Source of the DNA: Hydractinia symbiolongicarpus
Taxonomy: Eukaryota > Cnidaria > Hydrozoa > Anthoathecata > Hydractiniidae
Length of the DNA: 64,000 bases
Direction: 5' to 3'
NCBI RefSeq assembly: GCF_029227915.1
Contig: NC_079876.1
Coordinates: 35,507,828-35,571,827 of the forward strand
The position numbers were made by a program, and so were the translations under genes. Below, one piece after another: positions 25,170 through 38,508 of this stretch. Position 1 is the first letter of the stretch. Every line of letters begins with the position of its first letter. Below the pieces are notes generated by a model. The model was not told where the DNA came from. It saw only the letters and a program-made list of their open reading frames with translations, and ran no database searches.

Positions 25170-27109
25170 TAAAAAATCTAACAAACCACACAGTATTGTG
25201 AATACTTTTATTCTGACGCCACTCCGTGTTAATCTAATGGGCACAGTTTGTCTTCATGGCTTTATAATCCTCAATAAATGCTGTGTTTGCATAAGTAATA
25301 AATTCTAACACTCATTAAATGCTGTCGTCAACAAAATTGTAAATCATTTTCCGCTCATAATCACATGTTTTTATAAGCAAATAAACATTCTTAATCAGCT
25401 TATGTAAAAAAAAACACAATCAGGCGGAGAGTATGCTTACGTCATGTTTTTTAAAAAATAATTTTTAAGCTTAAAATATGGCTATTCAGATAAAATAAAA
25501 TGGTCCCATTATACGTTTATAATTAGAAATTAAAAAAAGGTTGAGAAGCATTACGCAAGTTGCAAGCAAAATTGAAACCAGCCAATAGTTGTCCCTTTGA
25601 TATAATACGGCGAGGTGCTAACATCTTCCTTCAGGTGATATATGCAACAAAACTGATATCATAGACGTAGAAACAATTCTGGGGACGAGGTTGTGAATAA
25701 AATCACCGCGGAACAACAACAATTCGTTGCGCTAAAGTAGTGCTTTTTTGGCGATATATTTAATGATATATATTTGCAGTTTAAAAGGTTAGCTCTAAAT
25801 ATTGTACCTCAAAGGCACTGGATTTTAATGTATTTAGAAACTTTACTACAAAACTTTTACTTTTCTTTTTAGATTGCATACAATGCGAGCGAGAGATGTT
25901 ATCTTTCAATATGTGAGATAAAAAGAAGAAAGCGAAACCTCACACCGCGTTGTCATTGTTTTTTTGTCAAAAATGTGAAGCTGTTTTATAAATCTTGATA
26001 AAGTTAATAAATTGTTTTCGTTTGTGTAGATTGTTTGTTTTTATTTATTGTATCCCGTAAGTTTTTGAAATTCATTGTAACAGATTCCGTGGCTTCAAGG
26101 AATTGATTTTCATAACTAGTGACGGTATATTTACATGAAAAGAACACCACAAACTGCTTCGTTCGTCTTCTCATCTCCGAAATCGTTAACTCGAAAGTCT
26201 CTATAACATTATCTTTGACCCGAGTATCAACTTCCGGTTGAAAGGGCGTACCTTACGACGCGCATCCCCTTAATTTGTGGCATTTTCGCACACTACGGGT
26301 TGTACAACTCAATGTATTGCATATCTTTCAGAATAAGGGTTTTAGCGTTATAAAGTATAACTTTGCATGAATTACTGGCGCTAAAAGCTTCATAAATTTT
26401 GAATTTACGTTACCAAGACTGACAATATGGAAATAAATTTCTCAGTAATCGTTTTTGTTTAGTTTCGCGCGATCTAATTTTCTCGCACCTTCTGAAAAGA
26501 AATATTCCGCGCATGTTGAATTTTCGCCAAAAAATCACTACTTTAGCGCAACGAATTGTTGTTGTTCCGCGGTAATTTTATTCACAACCTCGTCCCCAGA
26601 ATTGTTTCTACGTCTGTGATATCAGTTTTGTTGCATATATCACCTGCAGGAAGATGTTAGCACCTCGCCGTATTATATCAAAGGGACAACTATTGGCTGA
26701 TTTCAATTTTGCTTGCAACTTGCGTAATGCTTCTCAACCTTTTTTTAATTTCTAGTTATAAACGTATAATGGGACCATTTTATTTTATCTGAATAGCCAT
26801 ATTATAAGCTTAAAAATTATTTTTTAAAAAAGATGAGGTAAGCATACTCTCCGCCTGATTGTGTTTTTTTTACATAAAGCTGATTAAGAATGTTTATTTG
26901 TTTATAAAAAACATGTGATTATGAGCGGAAAATGATTTACAATTTTGTTGACGACAGCATTTAATGAGTGTTACAATTTATTACTTATGCAAACACAGCA
27001 TTTATTGAGGATTATAAAGCCATGAAGACAAACTGTGCCCATTGTATTAACACGGAGTGACGTCAGAATAAAACTATTTACAATACTGTGTGGTTTGTTA
27101 GATTTTTTA

Positions 27110-27117
27110 TATATAAA
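27110..27117 (+). promoter_or_regulatory. TATA box, right PC4-like gene
   Basis: TATATAAA, 50 bp upstream of the ATG at 27167, conserved with the left arm. Confidence 0.6.
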
Positions 27118-27166
27118 AAGATATCTGTAATCAGATCAGCCATAACAGTCGTTGAAAGAAGAAATA

Positions 27167-27661
27167 ATGGCAATAAGTCCAAGTGGAAGAAGCGATGTGT
27201 ATTGGGTTGATGGCAGATTGCAAGTTGGCGATGACTTCTGGCCACCGCAAAAGCACACAGACAAGACATATAAACTATCCCGAGCTACCACAATAATCGT
27301 AAAAAAAGATCGCGTGGAAATAATTCATTTTAATAAAAGTAATGAATTGAGTGTAAGCAACAAAGTAACAATCGAACTTAATTCAAAACAGTTGGATTGT
27401 GTTAAAACTGTTCTAGATGTTGTGGCAGATGAAATAAAGAAAGTAAGTAACGAAAATGTTTTTCAGCATCTTCTTCCTGATAATGTTCTACTTCGTGTTG
27501 GTGAGTTTGAACACGACGATAAGACTAAAGGTACCTACAAAGGAGTAAGTATTGGAAAGTCTCAAGATGTAAAGCAGAACGGAGAAGCAACTCCATTGAG
27601 AAATGGAGTTACACTTACAGAAGAGGAATGGAAACAGTTTTCGAGCTCAATAAGAGATTGA
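27167..27661 (+). CDS. single-exon 164-aa protein, PC4/p15-like (right copy)
   Basis: Same length and start as the left copy, with 12 residue differences or fewer over the protein (for example PI to QN and KK to RN near the C terminus). The PC4-like end reads GEATPLRNGVTLTEEEWKQF. An AATAAA at 27771-27776 lies about 110 bp past the stop. Comparing the two copies by eye I count about 13 replacement and 4 silent changes, so both frames are open but the divergence gives no sign of purifying selection. Either the copies are young or one or both are relaxed. Confidence 0.65.
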   Translation: MAISPSGRSDVYWVDGRLQVGDDFWPPQKHTDKTYKLSRATTIIVKKDRVEIIHFNKSNELSVSNKVTIELNSKQLDCVKTVLDVVADEIKKVSNENVFQHLLPDNVLLRVGEFEHDDKTKGTYKGVSIGKSQDVKQNGEATPLRNGVTLTEEEWKQFSSSIRD

Positions 27662-28677
27662 AATGGACAAAAAACAAATTGTTTCCAGCAACCTTGTCAC
27701 CATTGCTTTTATACTTATATACTAAATATGCATAGGGTTCAGTCTATTGTTGTTAAAATTAAAATTCTAAAATAAAATTAAGATTTGTAATCGTTTTGTA
27801 GATTGTGACCTCAAAAATGAAAACTGTTGATTTAAACACAAAATCTGATCCTGTGAATCGACCAAGGAATGATTATGAAAATCTTTCATTGAGTGTTGTT
27901 CAGAGAATACAAGTACACGTTTTACGGAAGTTATATATTTTGATATATTATTAAATCCTTACATCACTACTTTTCTCCAACTGTATATTTATTTGAATTC
28001 CTTCAATAATTCTCTTTTTCACTGTCGTATCTTATAGCATATTTTTGCACCGTTGTGTTTTTTTATTTATTTATATTTTATTTAGGGATAACCTCGACCC
28101 CAAGGCTTGTCTCTATAATTATACGAGGAGTGTGTCTGTAACAGGCAAAGTGGATTATATTTGTTACAATCTTCTTTAAAGTCACAGACAATTGTTATTT
28201 TGTTCAAAAGTTTTAATTCATTTTAAATATTAAATTTTAAATGTTATTTAGTGGATTCTCCCAAGGGATTTTCGTTTAAACCTTTTCAGCCTTCTTAACG
28301 GAGTTGCTAACAAACATTTTGCGATAAGAAGCATAATAAATTTTAAAAAGACAATTAGTGGATAATTTCACGGGTTTAAATGATTAAATAACAAAAAATA
28401 ACATCTTAACAACATCTGAGCTTTATTTGTACACATTTTTTGAGTCATTCCTACACTTTTGACGGAAATTATCGACTTTTATTTTTAAGATTATATTCAA
28501 CCTGGGCGTTATATATGTTTTTTTAATTCATGGTCAATTTACTGCTGGACGGAGTATATTTGAGAGTAAAGATATGTCTGAATGCTGAGAAGATTAAATT
28601 GGAAAACAACGACGTATATTATATAGGAGAAAATTGATAGTGGCAGTCGTTTACATTTAAAAAAAGATTTTAATACA

Positions 28678-29650
28678 CTAGTCGTTAGCCCATGGAAAAA
28701 TACACGGGGTAAGCCACAAGTCAAGGCGCGCCCAGGCGTTGAGCACTTTTTGGAGCGCTTCATAAGAGCCGTAAACAATCCGGTGGAGCTCTTTAGTACA
28801 GTTATACAGTATGGTGTAAATCAAACAAAGCGCATATATACACCATTATAATATTGCGGTTGTAACATGTTTTTTCAAATAATATCTTTCCCACTACAAT
28901 AGCTGTAACAAAAACAAAGTTTACAAATCGTTGTTACCCCATTATAGTAAAAACAATCGGTAAATATTATTTTATTTTGCAGAATAAGTTTTTGTGAATG
29001 TCAAAAATTAATCGTGGCACCGGACTGAGCGCTTAGAAATATGGTGTTGCACAAGCGTATAGGGATAATACACTTTTAAGAAAAACCTTCTCACAGACTC
29101 TGTTTAAATAAGTACACAAAAAACAGTTAATTGCTGAAAGATGGCTGAGCTGTTAGTCCAGGTAAACAGTGTTGCAAAAAAGCAGTCTGTTGTTAACACT
29201 GGGCTAACGGCTTAGTACAGTTAAACAGAGTTGAAGATGCGTATAGGCGTAATACCCCTTTTCAGTTTAAATAAATAAAAAGACAGGGACCAGCCTATCG
29301 TTACCCGTCCAGAAAAAACAAACGCCCATGTCGCATTAATAACCTTTTGACATTTGCTAAAGTTTATATTACAGTAAAGTGGTAGCTAGCTAACCACTTA
29401 ATTGCATTTGGTATAAAAAGATTACTTGAAAGCTCTGTTGAAGCCAACTGTGTTTGGGTTCTTATACATGTTAGCTAGAGGTAGCTAACTGCAGTCAAAA
29501 CCCCAGATGAAGGTAAGTGAAGATCAGATCGGCGAAGATAACACGAAAATCAATAATGTTGGCTAACATAAAAATCACATATCTACGTTGGTAGCCAGAA
29601 TCTTAAAATCAGTTAGGGTTAGTCAGATCTGGTTGCCAAATTTCGGACTG
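28678..29650 (-). mobile_element. Helitron of the same family, 5' end not resolved
   Basis: On the minus strand it ends ...ccatgggctaacga-CTAG (28681-28678), preceded on the plus strand by A. The body matches the inverted element at 32561-34063 as far as the blocks near 29460 (gttagctagaggtagcta) and 29585 (ctacgttggtagcc). Beyond 29.65 kb the match fades and I cannot place the TC 5' end. Its first ~120 bp are part of the right arm of the inverted repeat. Confidence 0.75.
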
Positions 29651-30540
29651 ATATTAGGGCAACGAAAAAATATATTTAATCTGGAAGTCATAAGCAGAAC
29701 CGGGCTAAATATCATAAGTAAACAATTGACTAACTTTTAAAAAATGTTCCCTGGAAATAAATATCTACTTAGCTTGCGCTTAGCTCTCTCCACTCGCTGT
29801 CTCAGCTCAGCAATAATTAACCCAATGTTATTTTGACTTTCGATTTTGCTTCAGTAAATCTTGTTGACAAAATAAAAAATAAAAATATGCCAGCCGTTCA
29901 ATTCCACTGATGCTAAATCCCACTCAATCGATCATCTTTGCATCACTTGATAAGCTATATCTCAAATACTCAAGCTGTTTCTTTAACATGTCTTTTTTTG
30001 TTTCTATCTAAATGATGATATGTAGCTAAATTATCTCTTTATCAAAACTGATTTACGTTTAGTTGGTTATATAGTTAGCTAGCTTTGTTTTTAATTACAT
30101 AATTTTAGCAACCGTACAACCGCTTTAATAATATTACGGTGGCCGGGCAGAAGTACTAATTTAAAATTTTAAATAAACTTAAACGATAACCTATTGGTTG
30201 CAAAGCTAAGCAAGAACTGAGATTAATAAAAATTTAGTTGACTTAATATTTGATATCATACCTGTTAGCCCAAAGATGGAACATTGAGAGTTTTTTTTTT
30301 CGTTCCATTATTCATATAATGTTTCTATAATATTCAGCTGCACAAAATAAAAAAAAATAAAAAATTAATTCACTGGTCTGGAAAGGTTATTTACAAAACG
30401 TTGCTAAGTTGGCATTACATGGACTTTTTTAAGGTTTATAGGGAATTAATAGTTAAAGTTCACCAGTAAACCAGTCAATAAACATAAATCTTCTCAAACC
30501 AGAATGTTGCCAAGTAAGACAGTACAACAATATTTTATCT

Positions 30541-31120
30541 GCATTTAACCCTAAACATATGGTATCAAAGCCAACCAAGGCGACTCCTTTAAGCGCGAAA
30601 TCGATCGATCATATGATAATTAACAGAAGTACCAAAATATTACATACTGATGTATTACCATGCGAAACTATTAGTGACAATGATGGACCTTACGCTATCA
30701 TCAACATTAAATACGGTAAGTATTTAAACCTCAATATAGAATGATAAGAGAGGAAAAGCATTTTGATAGGGAATCTTTTTTGTTGGATTTCTCGAACTTA
30801 CCGATATCAGTTATATACGCTATAGATGATGCAGAAGAAAAAGTGGAGATACACAAGTTCATACAAGATTGCATTGAAATACATGCCCGTTAAGAAAAAC
30901 GACCTAAACAAGACCACCATCTCCATAGAAAAGCACTTACTTTTAAAAACTCAAAAGAAGTGTGGAACACTAACAATAGAATTTTACATCTTTTTTACAT
31001 CATCCTGGGACTTAATTTACTTCTTTTGTAAGGCAAACCAGGTCAAGCGTATTTTGCAATCAGACCATTTTGAAAACTACGCCGAAAGACGTCTTTCGTT
31101 ATTGAATACCACGATCAGAT
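30541..31120 (+). pseudogene. LINE endonuclease (EEP) C-terminal relic
   Basis: MVSKPTKATPLSAKSIDHMI followed about 20 residues later by VLPCETISDNDGP. The T-(R/K)-x-T...IDHI....V....ISD(H)xP order is that of the apurinic-type endonuclease of non-LTR retrotransposons; the expected His after ISD is Asn here. After a frame break from 30741, the next frame gives KHFDRESFLLDFSNL and HAPLRKTTLTRPPSP, the usual linker after the endonuclease. Frameshifts mark it as dead. Confidence 0.65.
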
Positions 31121-32560
31121 AGAGGATAAAAGAGGATTCTGTGTTTAGGTGAAGAAATTGATGAAATGACTGTCAAATAGCTTATAGTATATATATATAA
31201 ATAAAATGGAAATTTTTACATATAATTTCGCATAATTTTAAAAATAACAAAATTTTCATATGCCTAAACACGTTGGCAGTGGGCAAGAAACTGTAATTTA
31301 ATTTCCTTGGACTAATATTTCAAGAAAATTCCAAAGTGTCAAACAGTTCTGAAAACGCAGACAAATTTTAAAGGACAGGTGCAGCTTGTTTAAATTACAG
31401 TTTCCCACATCGTTTTAAACATTTTTCTCAGGAGAGCATAAGAACGAATTATTTGTAAAGCGAAATGCAATGATGGCGGTTTAGTAACAAATCTAGATTT
31501 TTTTTAATTACTGTACAGTTTTTTCTCAATAAATAAAAAAATTATTTAGCAAAAGCTTTTGACCGTAACTTCGGCCATCCTTAGTCATAATACAAAGTTG
31601 TTAACTTATAACACGTAATTTATAGAAAATGTAACGTAAAATGACTTTTGTTAATTAAACTTTATTTGTCGACTCGCTTATGTCTTTTTTATATGTCTAT
31701 TTTCTGCACGAGTCATATTTTTCATCAAACAAAAAAATGTTATGAAAAAGGATCAGGCGCCTGACTCTAACAGGGTTGGTCGGCTGAATCCTTAACACCA
31801 GACATTCGGTATGTCTGCCCTACTGAAAACTACACAACTTTCAGCTTACAAAGTATAGCTAGCTAGAGCTACAGGTGTCAACAGGTTTTTCTGCAGTCAG
31901 GAGGTAATAATATATCTACTCCATGTTTACTCCAGAAATTACCTTCAATTCTTTTATACGTTTAGCTGTATATGTAGCTAGCTACAGCAAAATTTGAAAA
32001 CTGCACGAGCTTTTCAAATCCAACTCAAATCTCAAGGAACAAAAAATACTAAAAATACACGAGTGAAGACGATCAGAAACAGGACTAGCATTAGATTATT
32101 TTAAACAACAAAAACAGTTTTAAAACTATTAGCTATTTTTAATTAAAATACATGTGAAATAACATTAAAAACATAATTTCCAATTAAGTGAGAAATTATT
32201 GCATTATAATTAATTTAAATACAAGGAAATAGAGCAAATTTCAAGTCTGTGAAATATACCCCATTTTTTTTTACAGCCACCGTTTTCTTGTGCTCTATCT
32301 TTGATGAATTCTTTTTCTTACTCGGCGTCGGAGGTTTGGTAGGGGGGGGGGGGGGGGTAGTAGAAATTTTTCAGTTCCTTGGTATACTCAACGCATAGCA
32401 AACGTGCTCCGCAATTTCGCTTCATTCACTGCGCTCGCAAAGCTCAATTGCTTCGCAATAAGGTATAACGACAAAATAAAAGATTATTACACGAGGCAAG
32501 TTGAAACAGCATCGAAGTATCGAGTGGTAATGTGTATACAGTACATTAGAACAATCTGTA

Positions 32561-34063
32561 TCTCTATAAAAATACCCGTATTCCGTCTGTCTGTTCGTGC
32601 GTCAAAAGCGACTTGTGTTAACCACGCACGAAATCCAAAAGACGCAGGGACGAGAAACCCCTCGGGCCCCCACCGGCACAGGGACAATTGCCGCTAAAAT
32701 AAAGGTCCAATCAAGAGCGGAGTTTTATATAAATGATCAATCAGAAACTAAAGCTCTTTATATTTCTTAGCAACGATTTTTACGTTATCGGTCCGAAATT
32801 TGGCATGCAGATTGAACCAACTCATTGCTGGAGAAAGAAAAGTTTCTTAACTGTTTGCTTTAATTTTTCTTTCTGATACTTCTATTTGTATTCTAACAAG
32901 ATTGCAGTTTCTTTTATTTTCGCTAGCTAGCTACTAGCTAAGCTACCTATTCAGCCACCTAAAGATTTGTATTAGTCTTATTTGCCTCTTACTGTCACGT
33001 TCTCTAGCCATATATTAATCTTAAACAAAACCAATTTTAAGATTCAGGCTACCAACGTAGATGTTAGCTAACATTTCTGAGTTTTGTGTTAGCTTTGTCA
33101 ATCTGATTTTTACTTGGATGTGAACTGGGGTTAGTTACCTCTAGCTAAAATGTAAAAGTAACCAAATACAGTTGGCTGCAACAGAATTTTTAAGTAATCT
33201 TTTTCATACTAAATGCAATTAAGTAGTTAGCTACCACTTTACTGTAATATAAATTTTAGCAAAAGTCAAAAGTTTATTAATGAGACACAGAGTACCTGTG
33301 CTATGTGCCTATCCCGTGTTGTTAAACGAAGGTCTGTTTCCTGTGTTTTTATTTAAACTGAAGTATTTTGGAACAGGCTATTAAGCTTATAGGCATGTGC
33401 GACACGTTTTCCTGTACTAAGTGTTAACAATGCACTGTTTTTTTGGAAAAGGCTGTTACTAAAGCATGTGCGATGGGGTTTACCTGTACTAAGGGGTCAG
33501 CCCACTATGACAATTACTTTTTAAACTTTCTCGGGAATCACGTCTGTACGGGTGTGCAACACTGGTTACCTGGACTAACCGCTCAACCTCGTGTGGGTAA
33601 TGGACTGTTTCTTGTGTTTTTATTTAAACAGAGTCTGCGGGAAAGTATTTTCAAAAGGGTATTGTCCCTACACGCCTCTTCAACTCTGTTTAACTGTACT
33701 AAACGCTTAGCCCGATGTCACGATTAATTTTTTAACGTTTACTAACACTTATTCCGCAAAATAAATTAATACTGACTAATTGTTTTTGCCATGACGGAGT
33801 AACAACGGTTTGTAAACTCTGTTTTTATTTCAGCTTTTGTTGCGGGAAAGTTACTTTTTGAAAAATATGTAACATTTGCAACACTATAATGGTGTACGTG
33901 CTTTACTTGATTTACGGCATACTGTATACCTGTACTAAAGCACCCACCTGACCGTGTGGCACAGTTTACGGCTCTTATTAAGCACTCCTCAGGGCGTTCA
34001 ACGCATGGTCACACCTTGACTTGTGGCTTAACCCGGCGTTTCGACGCCGGGTCTCCCGGCTAG
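32561..34063 (+). mobile_element. non-autonomous Helitron, ~1.5 kb
   Basis: Begins A|TCTCTATAAAAATACCCGTA and ends with the perfect hairpin cccggcgt-ttcg-acgccggg, eight bases, then CTAG|T at 34060-34063. The body carries diverged repeats around 'actgtttcttgtgtttttatt' and 'ctgtactaa'. A poly-G run lies just outside at 32343. The open frame at 33443-33727 is repeat sequence, not a gene. Confidence 0.85.
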
Positions 34064-34064
34064 T

Positions 34065-36630
34065 CTAATTAGCGAAATGAACCATAAAATTCATTGTTCC
34101 TTTTATCAAAATGTTTTGTTGTTAATTCCATAGCGGGAAAAAATAAAATCAAACGTTTTTCATAAGTAGACAATAGGCATGTGATTAGGGTAATAATAAA
34201 AATCAATCACCCGTGACCTTTGTGTAATAAAGTTTACCTCATTAAACAAAGCTTTTTATGAGAACAATAAAATAAATTAACCGTGACTTTATTAAAACAA
34301 AAATTTTAAATCAATTTGAAAAAGCGCACAAAAGACAGAATAAAAATAAATGTTTAGCAAAAGTGACATGTTACCGCGGCTGTTTCTTTAGAAAAGACAA
34401 CACATCCACTTTTCCACGGAAGAGATATATAGACTAGCAGTTGGTTTGTGGGAAAATGAACGCTGTTTCATGCACTCTAAGAATAAAAAAAGATTTTCAA
34501 TTTAATAGTCGTGTTTTAGTAATTTATTTCATATCTGCAAATTATTGAAGACGTGAAATGCCATTTGCCACCTTTACGTAGGCAAGCTTGTATTTCACAT
34601 TGGGAATTTAAATTTTGTTATGTGACGGCACGCAAATTAAGAGAGTGTAAGTTTGAGTTACATGTAACTTAAAAACCATGTCAGCAAAACATTTCGTGAC
34701 GTGAATCAAGAGTTTTTGTTAACACGTTAGCATTTGTCGCAATGATAAAAAATCGCCGCCATAGTAAATGGACAATTAAAAAAACTACGTTATTTGCGAC
34801 GCTCCATTTTTAAGCAATCAATAACGTAAAATTTTTCATCCTAAATATATCCAAAGTTTAACAGTAACCATAGTTACAGATTAAATACTAATTGTATAAA
34901 TACAATCGAGCAGATCTAATGTTGTCATTCAAATGGGACTATCCCGCACTATGAATAAACTCTTTTTAATCTGTAACACAAAAAGTTGAATACCTCCATT
35001 ATAACATCCATTTAGGGAGAGCCTACCTTTAGCGGAGTATACACGCACCTCGATAGTTTTATTCCCGAAAGGTATAAATTCGGCTTAATTTATACTTTGC
35101 TTCACCGTTGTTTTAAAATTTGTTCAAATTCGTGACTTTTTATCATGAGGTTAATATAATCAAAGATATAATTATATTTATTGACAAGGTTATAAACACG
35201 TTCTTTCTACATCTTCCAAAACCAAAAAAATCACCAACAGGACTAAGAAGAACATTTGATCATATTCCCTTTTTAGGTAAAACATCTTTACAAACGAGAA
35301 CGATGTCAGAAAAACTTAATCTACTCTGCATTGTTGTAAACTTTCTGTTGTTTTTAGAACTCACACTCGCTTATCTAACTTCTCTAGATTTAAAAACCTA
35401 GTGCCTAAAGAATTAAAGTCAGGCGTCATATACTAATATGAGCGCAGTACAACTCCACTTATAGCGAGACGTCTAAAGGTTGAGGCAAGCGAGCACCTCG
35501 GCACCTCGGAGTGTCTGCCTTAACAGGTAAGAAATCAAACTTCTCTAATTGTACGGTTAATAAACATCATCGTGAAGCCTGTCACACCACAATGTGTCTT
35601 GACAATTTCAGTATACTATAGGGGACACAACAATTTGTTATAGTGAGTACTGTGATGAAAAGTTTGCGAAAAAGGAAAAAATATACGTTGTTTATTCCGG
35701 CTGGCAAACTAACCTCTTAGATCAACAAAAAAATATTCATAGACGAGTAAGTTTTTTTACAGTAAAGTATAAGTTCTTTTTTGTTAAAAAGAACGTTTGA
35801 CTCCACAGTTTTTTTTCAGATTTGTTTTTTATATCGTTCTAAATATTCTAGTTTGGTAAAGTGATAAGCTACCTTTGCCTTAAAAATATATGACACGAAT
35901 ACCAAAAACAAATAAAAAAAGAAATACTTGGAACAAAAAGGTAATTTTAAGTTACTTTGAATACGTCAACAACATGGCCATAATGCTTTTGTTTAAAATG
36001 CAAAGCATATGCCAAAAAATGATAGCCTATTCAAACTTTTGCTATAGTCATTTTTTACTTTTGTTTTTCATATTTTATTATTTCCATACTATTGTTGACT
36101 TTTAATAGCAAATATTAGAATATTTCTGTTTGTAAAAGGGTGCCTCTTGTTAAAGGCTTTTACCCATAATTGTGTGAGTTACTTCCCCACGACTCTTGTA
36201 CTAATTAGTAATACTACAGACGTATATATCAGAGAAGTCGACTAAGTATTTATCTTGCCTCTTTCAAAATAATTTAAAAATATTCCGCCTTTTCACTAAT
36301 CCTGAAGGCTGGAAAAACCAGTATTGAACACTTTTTTTTCGTTGATTAAAAAACTAGTCCTGCAGCGGGAAGGTGATGTTTGCGTCAATTTTCGCACATT
36401 GAATGTTTATGCGTGAATGTGTGATAATTTCTCTGTACAAGAAATGTATGGATGACTTTTGATTTAGGTGACCTTAAGTACAGTTGTTTTTTGTATTTTT
36501 ATAAAATCACACGAATATTAACATGAAGCTTTATTAAACTTTCTCCCACACTAGCAACAGCATTTCGAAGTTAACCCTGTCTAGTGGACAGGGGATTCTA
36601 CAGGGTGAAACAATTTCATGAATGTGTTTG
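34065..36630. other. stretch without a supportable gene
   Basis: Two gene-like hints only. At 35303 a plus-strand ATG opens a signal-peptide-like stretch (LNLLCIVVNFLLFLELTLAY) that stops after 32 residues. At 35522 a leader-like sequence ends ttaacag|gtaaga. Neither can be joined to another exon. Confidence 0.4.
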
Positions 36631-36633
36631 TAT

Positions 36634-36757
36634 TCTCTTTAATAATAGCCATATTTTGTCTGTCTGTCCGCGAAAACCACGTCCTGTTACAGAAACACGA
36701 AGTGCGATATATAAAGGACGGGCGACCCCGTGGACTTTTCCACGGGTTAACGGCTAG
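36634..36757 (+). mobile_element. short non-autonomous Helitron, 124 bp
   Basis: TCTCTTTAATAATAGCC at the 5' end, then tgtctgtctgtccg, and a 3' hairpin cccgtgga-ctt-ttccacggg, ttaacgg, CTAG|T. Same short family as 8711 and 42024. Confidence 0.85.
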
Positions 36758-36929
36758 TCTCCTTTTAGTAATAGCGGTATTTTCTTCAACATGGTTGCGC
36801 GCAGCCTTTTTTTAAAAAAATTATCGCACGGCCCAATTTTTGTGGACTTTTCGGTTCGATGCAGCCCAATTTCAGAATAATTTCAGAATCACGTCAGAAC
36901 CCGATAAACAACAGAGACTATTCTAGTTT

Positions 36930-37335
36930 GGAAGTGATGGTGTCAGGTTTCCGTATCTGTTTGACTTTTTTGTTTTCTAAAGGAAACCTTTTGAATTTTG
37001 CAGTATTTGTTTTCCTTCTGTTTCACATGTTGGTGTCTGAGATATGCTTGAATAAAATAAAAATAAAGGTCTTCCTCATTAACTTTTTATTAGAAAAGCA
37101 AAACAATACGAGCTTTCCGTTTACGCGATAAAATAGTAAAGAATTTTTAATCAAGTAAAACGACGAATAACAATGACTCGAATCCAGTCATGCAAAACTT
37201 TCCGATAGACCGCCGTCGCCGCCGCGACAAAAGGTTAAACCAACAAATCGCACTACTCCATACGAATGATTTAACAAAAAATCTACATTTGTTCAAAAAA
37301 GCGCAAGTGATGGTGTCAGGTTTCCATATCTGTTA
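36930..37335. repeat. direct repeat pair, ~26 bp
   Basis: 'agtgatggtgtcaggtttcc' followed by (g/a)tatctgtt occurs at about 36935 and 37308. The rest of 36760-38400 shows no gene. Confidence 0.6.
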
Positions 37336-38400
37336 TAAGGCCGTTTTAAATTTAATGTAGACTAATGCGATCCATAGTTGAGTGTCATCCAAAAAATTTA
37401 ATATATAATTATACTATCAAAATGAAACATCAAAAAAAGGAACGCTGGTATTAAAATAATACTTGAGCCTCATGTATTCTAAAATGTGACATGTTGAATA
37501 ACTAAAAGTAGAGGAGCGATAAAAATGTTGGACATATTCTATGCGAAGCATAAATGAAATTCGAAATTGCCGTTGGAAAATTGAGATTATGGTTTAGAAA
37601 GACAAGTCTCTGTATGTGTTTTTTTTACACTGAAGTTTCGAGAAATTTTTAATAAGAATGTTACCCCTGAAATTATTATTATTATATGCACTCCACTGGA
37701 TCTTTGAAAACAAACAAACAGCTTATGTTTAATTTTGGAATTATTAATTTAATTATAAAAAACGAAACCTCATTCCGGAAATAAAAAATTGTAGGTCATG
37801 TGATGAAGAGTATAGCTGCAGTTATTGTGATCGGCTACATGTAATAAATCAACGACGAATATCTTAAAACTGTACTGCATCCTCAACCTGGTTGTGTATA
37901 ACGATTTACTTGCGCTCATTTATCAAGTCTAGTTTCTTTAATAATAGCTGCAATAATAGCCGTATCCTATGTTTAAAAAAGTTGCGCCCATTTTTATATC
38001 GGAAATTCCCCGCTAAACAAATATATCGTCACATCATTCAGCCGCATCTTAAGGTCTTAAGGTCACCAAATTTAGTATTATAACTACAAACTTCGATTTA
38101 GAGGAAGAGTCCTTAAAAGCCAGCTGACTAGCTAGTCTAATTATTCAGTTAGGTACGGGAGCTTTTTTTAAGCCAGCGTTAATTCTTTTTGTGTTATTTT
38201 TTCTGTCTTATTTTCACTAATGTGATTCTTACTAAGCTGTAAATCTGCCTACCTCTAGTTTAAACGTGAAAGTAGCCAATGTACACTTACCTATAAAAAA
38301 AATTTAGCAGAAGTCTAAAAGAAGAACAGTCTCCATTAATCCGTGATACTTAGCTAGTGTTTTTTCTTAACTGTAATTATTTTTGTTACGATAGTCTGCA

Positions 38401-38508
38401 CACTACTTCACAGTGAACGAGTGAATCGCATGCTGTTTAGATACAAAGTTAAAGATCGATCTCTACATTCCTTTCCGTCCCAGCTAACTTTCCGCCGTCA
38501 TCTTAACA
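38401..38508 (+). promoter_or_regulatory. possible 5' leader exon of the four-TM gene
   Basis: Sequence ending catcttaacag|gttagt has donor form. The first coding exon downstream starts at an acceptor (tttatttag) nine bases before its ATG, so an upstream leader exon must exist. This is the best candidate; unproven. Confidence 0.3.

Larger units (their letters stand above)
21822..28800. repeat. large imperfect inverted repeat, arms ~2.3 kb, spacer ~0.76 kb
   Basis: Left arm 21822-22566 plus 24207-25758; right arm 26521-28800, its reverse complement. Inner junctions mirror each other (gcgctaaagtagtg ... ggcga against tcgcc ... cactactttagcgc). Outer ends both stop around ggagctctttagtacag. In the ORF part the arms differ at about 17 of 495 positions by my reading. 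The left arm is interrupted by a Helitron (22567-24206) absent from the right arm. The spacer, about 25759-26520, holds no gene. This could be an inverted duplication, a palindromic element, or two insertions of one element. Confidence 0.9.

Noticed and set aside
33443-33727. 94-residue frame
   Set aside because: Lies wholly inside the Helitron at 32561-34063 and follows its repeat units.
35303-35401. Short signal-peptide-like peptide
   Set aside because: Stops after 32 residues and no usable donor leads on.
37925-38137. TCTTTAATAATAGC ... CTAGT as another Helitron
   Set aside because: No hairpin before CTAG; the start resembles the family but the end is unconvincing.
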